DNA of 64,000 nt, taken from contig NZ_JBFLVD010000014.1 of NCBI RefSeq assembly GCF_040750395.1, positions 239,324 through 303,323 of the forward strand. The letters run 5' to 3'. The position numbers were made by a program, and so were the translations under genes. Positions 7,988 through 17,021 of the stretch are shown here, one piece after another. The notes under the pieces are model-generated. The model was not told the origin of the DNA. It ran no database searches and was given only the letters and a program-made list of their open reading frames with translations. Each line of letters begins with the position of its first letter. Position 1 is the stretch's first letter. Origin of the DNA: Scandinavium sp002470465. GTDB taxonomy: Bacteria > Pseudomonadota > Gammaproteobacteria > Enterobacterales > Enterobacteriaceae.

Positions 7988-9247
7988 TCAGGCAGAAGTA
8001 CTACGGCTCAGGGCATAGAGTGGCTCAAGCACCCACTCATACAGGCGGCGTTTATCGATCAGGAAGTCCGCCTCGACGGCGCTGCCCGGCAGCAGCCGCT
8101 GCTCGCGGCCGTAGGCATGAACAAACTGCTTATCGAGCCTGACCTTAACCAGGTAGTGCTGTTCCTGAACCTGATTGTTGCCGGTAATCTGGGCGACCTC
8201 CTGCGGCGAGAGGGCCACGCGGGATATTTCCGTTACCCGGCCATACTGCTGGCCGAATTTTTGCCAGGGATACGCCTGATATCGCAGTACGACCCTTTGT
8301 CCGGGACGGATAAAGCCGATTGCCCGGCTGCTGACCATTATGCGTGCCTGTAGCTCGGTATTTTCGGGCAGCAGTGATGCCAGCGTCTGGCCCTGGCTGA
8401 CAATTTGCCCGCGCTTCACCACCACCGAAGCCACCGTGGCTTTCTGCGGCGCGTCAAACACCACCGAGCGGCGGGATTCGTTTTCGATCATGCTCTGGCG
8501 CAGTTCCGCCATTCGACGGGCGATATCGTTAGCCTGATTCAGCTCGTTGATCGGTTGCTCGCGGATCTGCTGTAGCGTCTGGGTGAGCTGCTGTTGCAGG
8601 TCAATACGCTGCCTGGCTACGTCCTGAATACGTGACTCGGCCTCAAGGCGCTGGGTTTCCTGCTCTTCGACCTGGCTGTTAGAGGCGTAGCCTTCCCCGC
8701 GCATCATTTTCAGCTTGTCCACTTTCTCCGCCGTCAGGCGCATCTGCTTAACGCGACTGCTGCTGATATCCGCAAGGCTTTTGATCTGCTGTTCGAGCAG
8801 GCTGCGCTTGTCCAGCAGCCCTTTACGGGTTTCTACGGACAGCGCATCCAGGTTCTCACGCTCCTTTTGCAGGACCTTAAGCTGTAAATCCAGCTGCTGG
8901 GCGATGCTCTCCCTGGTCTGGCCCATACGGGTGGCGACTTCCGATGACACGGTCACCAGCGGAGCGCCTTTGTTTACGCTGTCGCCCTCCTGGATAGTGA
9001 GATCCGTTACGGTGCCGGTGTTCATCGCCACGATATCCATAACCCCTTCAATGGGGATTAAGGCTCCGGTGGCGTTCTCACGTTTGGTATAGGTACCGAA
9101 AATGCAGAAGGCGAGCGTAACGAGGGTGACCAGCTCAACAAGGCTGATAATGACCCAGCGATAGGGCGGGCAGTAAAGCGCTACGCTACCGATTGACTTT
9201 GACTTGTTCGCGTCAAGCGCTTCCTGGCGAAATAATGATTCAGACAT
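7988..9247 (-). CDS. HlyD/CvaA-family periplasmic adaptor of a type I secretion system
   Basis: 419 residues. One membrane helix lies near residues 31-52 (VIISLVELVTLVTLAFCIFGTY), then the lipoyl-like half motif, a long coiled-coil hairpin about 95-270 (many E, Q, R, L heptads), and the second lipoyl and beta-barrel region with the pattern GQTLASLLPENTELQARI typical of CvaA/HlyD. It bridges the inner-membrane ABC exporter to a TolC-type channel. It begins 20 bp after the TolC-like gene and ends 31 bp before the exporter gene, so the three form a single transport unit. Confidence 0.93.
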   Translation of the reverse strand: MSESLFRQEALDANKSKSIGSVALYCPPYRWVIISLVELVTLVTLAFCIFGTYTKRENATGALIPIEGVMDIVAMNTGTVTDLTIQEGDSVNKGAPLVTVSSEVATRMGQTRESIAQQLDLQLKVLQKERENLDALSVETRKGLLDKRSLLEQQIKSLADISSSRVKQMRLTAEKVDKLKMMRGEGYASNSQVEEQETQRLEAESRIQDVARQRIDLQQQLTQTLQQIREQPINELNQANDIARRMAELRQSMIENESRRSVVFDAPQKATVASVVVKRGQIVSQGQTLASLLPENTELQARIMVSSRAIGFIRPGQRVVLRYQAYPWQKFGQQYGRVTEISRVALSPQEVAQITGNNQVQEQHYLVKVRLDKQFVHAYGREQRLLPGSAVEADFLIDKRRLYEWVLEPLYALSRSTSA

Positions 9248-9267
9248 TCAGAGAGTCCATGTAGGGT

Positions 9268-10599
9268 TTAATAGCGGGCAGGGCAGGTGAATTTCTTCAG
9301 CCAGGCGTAATTGAGATCGCCCGTCGCGCTGGCCAGTTTGATATTCGACGTAATGTATTCGTACTGCGCGTTGGCAAAATCACTGAGCGATTTGAAATAA
9401 TCTTTTTCTGCATTGAGCCTGTCGATAGTGGTCCTCATGCCCAGCTCGTAGGCGTATTGCGTTGACTCCATTCTTTTTTTGGCTGAGACAATGCCGCGAT
9501 CGTATGCGCTAATCGTCGCTTCGCCAGCGCGAACACCGGACCAGGCGCTTTCCATATCCTCGAGCGCCTGGCGCCGCGCATCGATCAGCAAATCTTTGGC
9601 CTGTTCCTTACGGTGGGCCGCCTCAATGCTTTGCGAAATCTGGCTTCCACCGGCGAACAGAGGTACTGAGACATTGATACCAATGTTGGTATTGCGGGTT
9701 TTTGACGTGGTGCCAAAGACATCATCCAGCACGTTGCCATCTTCGGCGCGGCTCCAGTTGTTGCCATACGAAGCCTGAAACGTGACGACCGGCAGGTGTT
9801 GCCCTGCAGCCGCGACGACGTCGGCCTGGCTTTGGTTCATCACAAACTGCGCCGCCTGAATATTCAGGTTCTGGCTCTCCGTACGTGACCTCAGCAGCGC
9901 CAGCTGGGGCAGTTTTTTTGGCGTAACGCAGTCCATTCCGCTAACAGGCACGCTATTGCCCGACTGGCCGGTCAGTCTTTCGAAACGAATTTTTGCATCC
10001 TTGAGCTGGCTTTCGGCTGAAATCACGTCGGCCACGGACTTATCAAAATTCGCCTGCGCCTCGTCAACGTCCAGGCGCGTTTGCTCGCCGATAGCGAGCG
10101 CTTTACTCGCTGAATTAAGCTGTTGTTCGAACGCCACGCGTGCTTTATCGGCGTTATCCAGCACGCGGGAGTAATAGATGACCGTAAACCACGCATCGCT
10201 GACGTCGCTGATCATTTTCTGCTGAGCGAGCATATACCTGACCTGCGCCTCATCGGCGATGGCGTCACCCCGTTGCCAGTCTGCGTATTTACTGAGATCG
10301 AAAAGGGGTTGGGTTACATTGACCGCGGCATTATGACGCGTGACGCCTGCAGCATAAGAAGCCTTCGGCTGATCCTGCTTTGACCATGCGCCGTTCAGCG
10401 AGACCACGGGAAGCAGGCCCGCAAAGCCCTGAATCCGCTTTTGCTGCTGAGCATCGTTGAGGTTTCTTGCCGCCAGAATGGTCGAATCATAATTGTCCGC
10501 AGCGATCACGGCTTCCTGTAGCGTTAAGGCGCTGCAGTACTGAGGGTGCAGAAAAAAAACAGATGAAATGATTGCTGATGTCCAGGCTCTACTCTGCAT
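9268..10599 (-). CDS. TolC-family outer membrane channel protein
   Basis: 443 residues with an N-terminal signal segment (SAIISSVFFLHPQYCSALT) and the two tandem outer-membrane efflux protein repeats: LTLQEAVIAADNYDSTILAARN at the start of the first and the equivalent around SGMDCVTPKKLP in the middle. Alanine/glutamine-rich helical stretches follow in each half. It is a TolC homologue dedicated to this export operon rather than the housekeeping tolC, which lies elsewhere in enterobacteria. It starts 4 bp after the regulator stop, so regulator and channel are co-transcribed. Confidence 0.92.
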   Translation of the reverse strand: MQSRAWTSAIISSVFFLHPQYCSALTLQEAVIAADNYDSTILAARNLNDAQQQKRIQGFAGLLPVVSLNGAWSKQDQPKASYAAGVTRHNAAVNVTQPLFDLSKYADWQRGDAIADEAQVRYMLAQQKMISDVSDAWFTVIYYSRVLDNADKARVAFEQQLNSASKALAIGEQTRLDVDEAQANFDKSVADVISAESQLKDAKIRFERLTGQSGNSVPVSGMDCVTPKKLPQLALLRSRTESQNLNIQAAQFVMNQSQADVVAAAGQHLPVVTFQASYGNNWSRAEDGNVLDDVFGTTSKTRNTNIGINVSVPLFAGGSQISQSIEAAHRKEQAKDLLIDARRQALEDMESAWSGVRAGEATISAYDRGIVSAKKRMESTQYAYELGMRTTIDRLNAEKDYFKSLSDFANAQYEYITSNIKLASATGDLNYAWLKKFTCPARY

Positions 10600-10603
10600 A
10601 CTG

Positions 10604-11284
10604 TTATTCCATTACTCCGGCGAGCTGAATAAATTTTAATAATTCACTGTTGGTTGAAATATTTAGCTTCTTCATCGCGTTGTGTTTCTGCGTTGCAACC
10701 GTACTGACTGCCCGGTTCTTTCGCGCCGCGATTTCTGAAATAGAAAAGCCCTGCGCCAGTAGATACAGGACATCCCACTCTTTTGACGAGAGCATTTGCG
10801 GCCCCTTATGTGCCGCACGCAGAATGGCTTTAATGCTTTCAGAAACATAGGGAAGCTGACGTTCGCTACCGATTACGCTGCTCATTGCCTGATGCAGTTC
10901 AGTGATATTGTCATTAGCGCTCACGATGGCCTCGAACTTCATATCGATAATTCGCCGCAGCAGCCATATATTCGTTCCGGAGATAAACAGTACCCGCCGG
11001 ACATGATGTTCGCTACAGAGCTTGCAGAACCGCGTGCTGATGTTACTGCTCCACTCCTTATGGCTATATAGGTAGTTAAATTCGGTAATAAGAATATCAA
11101 CGTTATTATCAGTAATCTTTTCTAATAGCTCATCAACGCCGGAGATCACTTCCAAAGATAAGGGGCAATTATCCAGTGCCTTCTCCAGATACTGACAAAT
11201 GATTTGTTGATAAATATTATTTTCATAAAATACAGCGACTTTCAGGCGTTCCATTCCGTTGTCCATAGCAATGGAGTATTCCAT
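10604..11284 (-). CDS. LuxR-family transcriptional regulator heading the export operon
   Basis: About 226 residues. The N-terminal half looks like a response-regulator receiver fold (LKVAVFYENN...VDILITEFNYLYSHKEW) but without a clear phosphoacceptor aspartate. The C-terminal half is a LuxR helix-turn-helix (MLSSKEWDVLYLLAQGFSISEIA followed by RAVSTVATQKHNAMKKL). The start is uncertain: 11284 (MEYSIAM) is used, with alternatives TTG at 11350 and ATG at 11254. It sits 4 bp before the tolC-like gene and probably controls the exporter, and perhaps the peptide and fimbrial genes. Confidence 0.85.
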   Translation of the reverse strand: MEYSIAMDNGMERLKVAVFYENNIYQQIICQYLEKALDNCPLSLEVISGVDELLEKITDNNVDILITEFNYLYSHKEWSSNISTRFCKLCSEHHVRRVLFISGTNIWLLRRIIDMKFEAIVSANDNITELHQAMSSVIGSERQLPYVSESIKAILRAAHKGPQMLSSKEWDVLYLLAQGFSISEIAARKNRAVSTVATQKHNAMKKLNISTNSELLKFIQLAGVME

Positions 11285-11350
11285 CTTTTTTATAGCGGAA
11301 GATGTCAGGTAACTCGTTTTAAGCTGGCGTAAAAGCGTTGGCTGAAGCAA

Positions 11351-11667
11351 GCAAGGTGACTGGCATCAATAATCAACTTTTTTATGGTAATGAAAAAGAA
11401 TAACGCTCTCAATGCCTTTTTTAGAAAAATATCGAAGGACTTTTCTTCTGATATTTGAATAATCCTATGTGTCGGAAAATAATCACAAGGAATAAATAAT
11501 CCTATTATCAGAATTTAAGCAATGAGTGTTATTATTGATTAATAAACTATCAATCCTCCAGACCGGACCCCTTATACAACATTAAGGCGCTGCGGAAGGC
11601 ATTATATTGCTATTGCGCAACGTCTTAAGTATTTATCCCAACATGCAACAAGCTAAGGAATGCGACT
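11351..11667. promoter_or_regulatory. AT-rich divergent intergenic region between regulator and autotransporter
   Basis: 317 bp strongly rich in A and T, carrying the promoters of the leftward exporter operon and the rightward autotransporter. AAGGAA at 11654-11659 is the autotransporter ribosome site. I see no protein-coding gene here. High AT content suggests acquired DNA and possible H-NS silencing (inference). Confidence 0.55.
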
Positions 11668-14600
11668 ATGTCAAGGCAATCACGAATTGTCTCCCATCGT
11701 TTGATCACGGGATTGTGTTTGATTACTCTCCCTGCCACGTCTGCGCTGGCGGCGGCAGTAACCGACGGAACCACCCTACAGGTTAAAAAAAATTACTCTG
11801 CCACCAGCATTGGTGATTATCCGCTTAATGCTCAGGGGCAGAACAGCGTTATCGAAACCGGTATTGATGGGCTGCTGTTTACCAGTGATAAAGACTCTAC
11901 GTCTGCGGCGCTGGCGACGGATAAAGGCAAACTTATTCTTAATAACGCAACCCTGACCTCCAGCGGTAAGGTCGCCGATGGCGTCAAGCTGGATAATGGC
12001 ATTCTGAATGCTACCGGCGGGACGATTACCGCGACGGGCTCGGCCGCGCGAGGTATCGGTGCCAATAATGGCTCTCAGATAATGCTGGATAACACCATGG
12101 TCAACGCCGCCGGTTCCGCGATGGCGGCGATTAACCTGAGTAATCAGAGCGTACTGGAGGCCACCGGCGCCCGTATTGTTGCGGCGGATAAGGCCATGGG
12201 CCTGCAGCTTAAATCCAACAGCGCAGAGATGAAATCCAGCGCGACGTTGAAAAATACGACCGTCTCCTCCCAGAACAGCGATGCTATCCGCGTGATGAAC
12301 GGTGATGTGACGCTGGAAGGTGCCATTCTCAGCAGCGCAGGGGCAAACGGCTACGCGCTGAATGCCAACGGCGGGGCGACTATCAACGCTACCGGCGGCC
12401 GTTTCCAGACGACGGGAGCGGACGGTGACGCAGTATGGCTTGCCTCCGCTGATTCGATCCTGACGGCAAAAGACACCAGCTTCTTTACGACCGGCGATAA
12501 CGCCATTGCGGTCAACGCCCAGTATGGTGAGGCCACGCTCACCGGTAACACCATTGAAACTGCCGGTGATATGTCTTACGGGCTGTATACGGAAAACAAA
12601 ATTAAAGGCGATATGCTGACCATTGATACCCAGGGTGCGGGCAGCTCCGGGGTGTTTGCAGCACGGGGAGGCGATATTGCCTTAAGCGGAGCGGAAATCA
12701 GCACGCTCGGTCAGCAGGCGGACGGTCTGAGAGCTATCGACAGCTCATCTCTTCAGGCGAATAACGTCACCGTAGCGACCAAAGGTAATAGCGCCTCCGG
12801 GGTCTATTCCAACGGATCAAACGTGACCTTGACCGACAGTAAGCTCAGCACTGAAGGCGCGCGCAGCATGGGGATTGCCGCCGCCGCGGCGGGCAGCGTA
12901 GCGGCAACCGGCGTCAATGTGACGACCCAGGGCGATGGTGCTTCGGCGCTCTTTACGCAGCAGGGAAGCATTAATTTTGCCAACGGCGAGCTTGCGACCA
13001 GCGGAAAAGCAGCCGCTATTCAGGCTCAGGGAAACGACAGCGCGCTGCCTGAAAGTCACGTGACGCTGAATACGGTAAACGTAAATGCCGCTCAGGGCCC
13101 ATCGGTACAAAGCGAGGGCGGTACTCTGACTCTGGATGCGGCCAACAGCACCTTTAACAGCGGTACGGGCGTGGTGCTGAACGTGCTGGCGAGTGACGGC
13201 ACGGCGGTGACGCTGAATGCGGATAACAGCGTCCTTAACGGCTCGCTGATTTCTGACAGTGCGGACAGCGTCTCGACCGTTGCGCTCAACAGCGGTTCAC
13301 ATCTGATTGGGGCCAGTAAAAATATCACCTCCGTTGCGCTGGATGGCTCCAGCCGCTGGGACGTAACCGCCAATTCTGACGTCGAGTCCCTGAGCAATAA
13401 CGGTCTTATTGCCTTCAGCGCGCCGGATGACCAGGGGCACAAGACGCTGACGGTGAACGGTGACTACAGCGGTAACGGTGGCACTATCGTCTTTAATACC
13501 CTGCTGGGTAATGACAATTCCCCAACGGATAAAATGATTGTTACGGGGGATATCAAAGAAGGTGATACGCGCGTGACCATCAATAATCTGGGCGGAAAAG
13601 GGGATTACACCGTTAACGGCATTGAGGTCGTTAAGGTGGGCGGGACGTCTTACGGTACGTTCACCCGCTCAGGGCGTATTGTGGCCGGTAACTATGACTA
13701 TCGCCTGCAGAAGCAAAATCAAAGCTGGTATCTGACAAACGAAGCTCCGTCTCCCGACCCGGAAGATCCGAATAAAGACGACGGTAATCATTCGGGCGGT
13801 AACGACGGTGGTAACGGCGGCAACCCTCCTGTGCCGCCGCCGCACGGTAACAAGCTTCAGGTGCGCCCTGAATCCGGCGGCTACCTGGCAAACCTGATGG
13901 CAGCAAACACGATGTTTGCCACCCGCATGCAGGATCGACTCGGGGAAGGGGAATATGCGCGCGATGGCCAAAGTGGACATGCTGATGGCCTCTGGATGCG
14001 CCATGTTGGTAACACCACCAGCTTCAACATTAACTCTGACCAGATGAAGGCCAGAACCAATCGTTACGTGGTTCAACTGGGGATGGATATGGCTGACTGG
14101 AGCACCACAGGCCTCGATCGCTGGCACGTCGGCGGAATGGTCGGGTACGGTAATGCCAAAAGTAATATCCGTTCGTCGGTCACTCACTATCGTACCGATA
14201 GCACCGTAGAAGGTTACAGCGCCGGGATGTACGCGACATGGGTACAGTCTGAGAAAGATATGTCCGGTACCTATCTCGACAGCTGGGTGCTGTATAACTG
14301 GTTCCGCAACACGGTTAACGGTCAGGGGCTGCCGAGCGAGCAGTACCATACGCAGGGCTTCACCGCTTCCGTTGAGGCGGGCTATACCCTGCCGTTGACC
14401 AGCAATGAGCGCCTGAGCAGTTGGTTGCAGCCAAAAGCTCAGCTGAGCTGGATGGACGTTGCGGCTAAAAATCGTCGTGAGGCAAACGGCACGAGAGTAA
14501 CGGATCAAAACGACGGGATGCTCAGCTCCCGCCTTGGTCTTCGCGCTTATCTTAAAGGCCACAGCCATCTGGACGATAATACCGGCCGTGAATTCCAGCC

Positions 14601-14823
14601 TTTCGTAGAGGCGAACTGGATCCATAACTTCGATACGTACCAGGTGCGAATGGACGGCATCAACAACGAGGTGCTGGGTACCCGCGACATCGGTGAGCTT
14701 AAGCTGGGCGTGGAAGGTAAAATTGCTCATAACTTCACGCTCTGGGGCAACGTTGCTCAGCAGATGGGTGATGATGGCTACGCTGATACCGGCGTACTGC
14801 TCGGGGCCAGACTTAACTTCTAA
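11668..14823 (+). CDS. Autotransporter (type Va), AIDA/pertactin-like passenger with beta-barrel
   Basis: 1051 residues. A signal peptide (to about SALAAAV) is followed by a passenger of roughly 650 residues made of short repeated beta-helix turns rich in N, G, T, A and S (patterns such as NATGGTITATGSAARGI and AAGSVAATGVNVTTQGDGAS). A low-complexity linker with SPDPEDPNKDD and PPVPPPHG runs near residues 695-730. The C-terminal beta-barrel (about 760-1051) ends in GVLLGARLNF with terminal phenylalanine for BAM recognition. It passes its own passenger to the cell surface, probably as an adhesin or biofilm factor. The ATG at 11668 has AAGGAA eight bases upstream. Confidence 0.92.
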   Translation: MSRQSRIVSHRLITGLCLITLPATSALAAAVTDGTTLQVKKNYSATSIGDYPLNAQGQNSVIETGIDGLLFTSDKDSTSAALATDKGKLILNNATLTSSGKVADGVKLDNGILNATGGTITATGSAARGIGANNGSQIMLDNTMVNAAGSAMAAINLSNQSVLEATGARIVAADKAMGLQLKSNSAEMKSSATLKNTTVSSQNSDAIRVMNGDVTLEGAILSSAGANGYALNANGGATINATGGRFQTTGADGDAVWLASADSILTAKDTSFFTTGDNAIAVNAQYGEATLTGNTIETAGDMSYGLYTENKIKGDMLTIDTQGAGSSGVFAARGGDIALSGAEISTLGQQADGLRAIDSSSLQANNVTVATKGNSASGVYSNGSNVTLTDSKLSTEGARSMGIAAAAAGSVAATGVNVTTQGDGASALFTQQGSINFANGELATSGKAAAIQAQGNDSALPESHVTLNTVNVNAAQGPSVQSEGGTLTLDAANSTFNSGTGVVLNVLASDGTAVTLNADNSVLNGSLISDSADSVSTVALNSGSHLIGASKNITSVALDGSSRWDVTANSDVESLSNNGLIAFSAPDDQGHKTLTVNGDYSGNGGTIVFNTLLGNDNSPTDKMIVTGDIKEGDTRVTINNLGGKGDYTVNGIEVVKVGGTSYGTFTRSGRIVAGNYDYRLQKQNQSWYLTNEAPSPDPEDPNKDDGNHSGGNDGGNGGNPPVPPPHGNKLQVRPESGGYLANLMAANTMFATRMQDRLGEGEYARDGQSGHADGLWMRHVGNTTSFNINSDQMKARTNRYVVQLGMDMADWSTTGLDRWHVGGMVGYGNAKSNIRSSVTHYRTDSTVEGYSAGMYATWVQSEKDMSGTYLDSWVLYNWFRNTVNGQGLPSEQYHTQGFTASVEAGYTLPLTSNERLSSWLQPKAQLSWMDVAAKNRREANGTRVTDQNDGMLSSRLGLRAYLKGHSHLDDNTGREFQPFVEANWIHNFDTYQVRMDGINNEVLGTRDIGELKLGVEGKIAHNFTLWGNVAQQMGDDGYADTGVLLGARLNF

Positions 14824-14838
14824 TCCTCCGCTATGATC

Positions 14839-14868
14839 TGCGGGAGAAGCCTTAAGGTTTCTCCCGCA
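14839..14868 (+). terminator. Terminator after the autotransporter
   Basis: The hairpin tgcgggaga/tctcccgca starts 15 bp after the stop and is followed by a T-rich stretch. Confidence 0.75.
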
Positions 14869-15297
14869 TTCCTTTGTTTCCCGGCCATCTGCCTGACCGT
14901 CTACACCAGTCCACTCTTCTTTACTGTCCACTTTACCTCACCACTTTCTTCTTGCCTGTAGCGTCTCACATTGCGCGTTATGGCAGCTTTTGCTGTTGTA
15001 CCGCCCCGTTTCTGCAATGGACTAAAAGCCTGTGCCAGGGGCTGTTTAACTGCGTCTCCTGATGCAGTTAAAGAGGAGCAGTCAACGTTAAGCTTGTCGG
15101 GGGCCAATTCACCGGCCGGATGTCAGGTTTGCGATGAACAGTATTGGGTCGAGGGCTTTATTGCCTAAGAAGACGGTCTGTGAAGGAGGTCTGGAATTGG
15201 GAGAGACTGCTGCGCCTGGCGTGGTGCGCAGGTGCAGCGGCTGTCATTAATTCGGAGTTACGGACGGTTCCCGTCGATTTGCAGGGCAGACGTCAGA
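14869..15297. other. Non-coding interval between autotransporter and LuxR gene, with an inverted repeat
   Basis: 429 bp without a gene I can support. It contains a perfect 9-bp inverted repeat with a 10-base loop (tttaactgc / gcagttaaa, 15045-15072). Short open frames exist on both strands but lack ribosome sites and recognisable protein character. Confidence 0.5.
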
Positions 15298-15909
15298 TCA
15301 GCAGATAATATGTCTGAGAGAAGAGTAAAACCTGCTATTGCATTGGGTATTTAATTTACGCATGGCGGCATACTTATGCAGGTAAACCGTTTTTACATTG
15401 CATCCCATATAGTTGGCGATTTGCTTGGTCTTAAGGTTTCCGGAATAGCCGCGCATCACGCTGATTTCCTCGTCAGTTAAAGGAACCTGATCGCGTCCGG
15501 CTATATTAATATTCAGGCCATAATGAATACCGGCATTTTTACTCTTGGTGATAATCACATTCCACAGCGCATTGACTTCACGCAGGGAAATCAGCTTATT
15601 AATTGATCCATCAACATCATCCGGCGCGAGGAAGCCAGCCCCTGCGGAGTAAATATAGATACTTGCCGTGGGCTGACGCTCGCGGAGATCGCGAATATCG
15701 CTTTGAATATCGACTAAAAACCCGTTGGCGGTCAGTGGGTCATAAAGGATAATATCATATTGCGTCTCGCTGTCCGCCAGAGCGGAAAGGTTCGGATAGT
15801 TAGTTAAATAAACCGTATCCTTTTCATCATGTCTTAATGCCGACAGTCCGATAGTGACGTATTCGCAGCTGTCGACGACAGCAATATTGATAATCCGCGC
15901 TCTGTCCAT
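15298..15909 (-). CDS. LuxR-type regulator with receiver-like N-terminus
   Basis: 203 residues. The N-terminal part resembles a CheY-like fold (IINIAVVDSCEYVTIGLSAL; YDIILYDPLT), and the C-terminal part is a LuxR helix-turn-helix (LTDEEISVMRGYSGNLKTKQ, then MGCNVKTVYLHKYAAMRKL). The start at 15909 was chosen because GGAGGGAGAA lies just upstream; an earlier in-frame start at 15993 lacks support. Acidic residues expected in the receiver pocket are only partly present, so phosphorylation is doubtful. It is probably a regulator of the neighbouring surface structures, similar in design to the regulators at 10604 and 16002. Confidence 0.82.
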   Translation of the reverse strand: MDRARIINIAVVDSCEYVTIGLSALRHDEKDTVYLTNYPNLSALADSETQYDIILYDPLTANGFLVDIQSDIRDLRERQPTASIYIYSAGAGFLAPDDVDGSINKLISLREVNALWNVIITKSKNAGIHYGLNINIAGRDQVPLTDEEISVMRGYSGNLKTKQIANYMGCNVKTVYLHKYAAMRKLNTQCNSRFYSSLRHIIC

Positions 15910-16001
15910 AAGAGTTCTCCCTCCAGTTATTAATGATTCCTGGCATATAACAAATAACCGTTGGCACGGCGATCGCAGCGATGCCTGCGCCAATAATGGA
16001 C

Positions 16002-16610
16002 TCAGGCGTCCAGCATGCTCATAATGTGTATACTGCTGTGAAACATATGCATATAACGCAGCAGTACCACGTCGTTAGAACGCGCGGCGCCAATTTTGCG
16101 CGCGACGTTAATTTTTAAGTGGCTTATCGTTTTTACCGAAAGGTGCATTTTCGCGCCTATCGAGGTTTTACTATGGCCCCGCAGCAGCCCGGACAGAACG
16201 CGTTTTTCCTGGGGAGTGATAAACGCCGGACTGGCTTCGGATCTCTGGCCCAGCGTATGTACCAGCTGTAAAAGTTGCTGGCCGGTCGCTTTTTTTGAAG
16301 TCAGGCAAAGCCAGCCATAGATAATGAAACTCGAGTCAAGTGCGACATCCAGCATGACTATAGTGCGTAATTCAGGTTGTTCTATATAGGCCGAAACGGC
16401 TTTCAGCAATGCCACATCATCAATACTGATAACGACCATGTCATCGTCGCCAGCGTTGTTCCTGATCGCTTCCAGAGACGCGATGCATTCCTGTAGGGCA
16501 GGGGCTGCGTAAACTGCCGTGCCCGCGCAGCATTCCCGTAGCGCTAAGGTGATTCCTGCCACGAGCCAGGCATCATTGGTCAGAATATGTATTGTCCTTG
16601 CGCTATGCAT
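16002..16610 (-). CDS. LuxR-type regulator with degenerate receiver-like domain
   Basis: 202 residues (ATG at 16610, chosen because the protein fold starts at ARTIHILTNDAWLVAGITLAL; a start at 16691 would add a poor N-terminus). The C-terminal half is a LuxR DNA-binding domain (ITPQEKRVLSGLLRGHSKTS and HLSVKTISHLKINVARKIGA). The N-terminal half is receiver-like but its central aspartate region (MVVISIDDVALL) is atypical. It lies 92 bp upstream of the other LuxR gene, same strand. Related regulators control fimbriae and capsules in enterobacteria; a specific target cannot be assigned. Confidence 0.82.
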   Translation of the reverse strand: MHSARTIHILTNDAWLVAGITLALRECCAGTAVYAAPALQECIASLEAIRNNAGDDDMVVISIDDVALLKAVSAYIEQPELRTIVMLDVALDSSFIIYGWLCLTSKKATGQQLLQLVHTLGQRSEASPAFITPQEKRVLSGLLRGHSKTSIGAKMHLSVKTISHLKINVARKIGAARSNDVVLLRYMHMFHSSIHIMSMLDA

Positions 16611-17021
16611 AGCATTATTCCTTTGCGTCTCCTGAACCCAGCGGCATCCTCTTGTGTAAAAGGGCATCAGCCGTAGACAAATTATCGTCACTCGGAGTGT
16701 GGTTTTGCAACGTTATACTTTTTAAGTGCATATTTTATTTTAATAATCTTAAAGTAATGGTTTTATGTCTTATTTTCAGTGTTTTGTGCTGACATTGTCG
16801 CGTGCGGTAAGCTTTTAGATATCATTGTTATTGGGCGGATTGTTCCTTTATTTTCGAATGAAGCAAGAAGGATGAAGAGAGAAAATGCAGGTCACTGGGA
16901 CAAGCTGAAAGCCGTTAAAATCAGGCGGGCAGGAGGGAAAGGATGCAGACGGCAGGTTAAGACATTCAGAATAAAAAAAACCGCAGCCGTAAGGGCTGCG
17001 GTTTTTTCTTGCGGGGTGAAA
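16611..17021. other. Intergenic region at the border of the accessory block
   Basis: 411 bp between the LuxR gene and ygiN. The left part is AT-rich and includes the LuxR promoter. The right part holds the terminator at 16981-17007. I see no gene here. Confidence 0.5.
16973..17007 (-). terminator. Bidirectional rho-independent terminator after ygiN
   Basis: The stem ccgcagcc/ggctgcgg (16981-17001) is flanked by eight A on the left and six T on the right, so it works on both strands. It lies 15 bp after the ygiN stop. Confidence 0.85.

Noticed and set aside
11389..11457. Very short frame starting MKKNNALNAFF in the AT-rich region
   Set aside because: 22 codons with no ribosome site; likely chance in AT-rich DNA.
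13669..14931. 420-codon frame on the minus strand through the autotransporter barrel
   Set aside because: It is a shadow in a high-GC gene; the plus-strand product has signal peptide, passenger and barrel.
14971..15168. Open frame of 65 codons with several cysteines after the autotransporter
   Set aside because: It lacks a convincing ribosome site, has irregular composition, and other frames in the same stretch are equally open.
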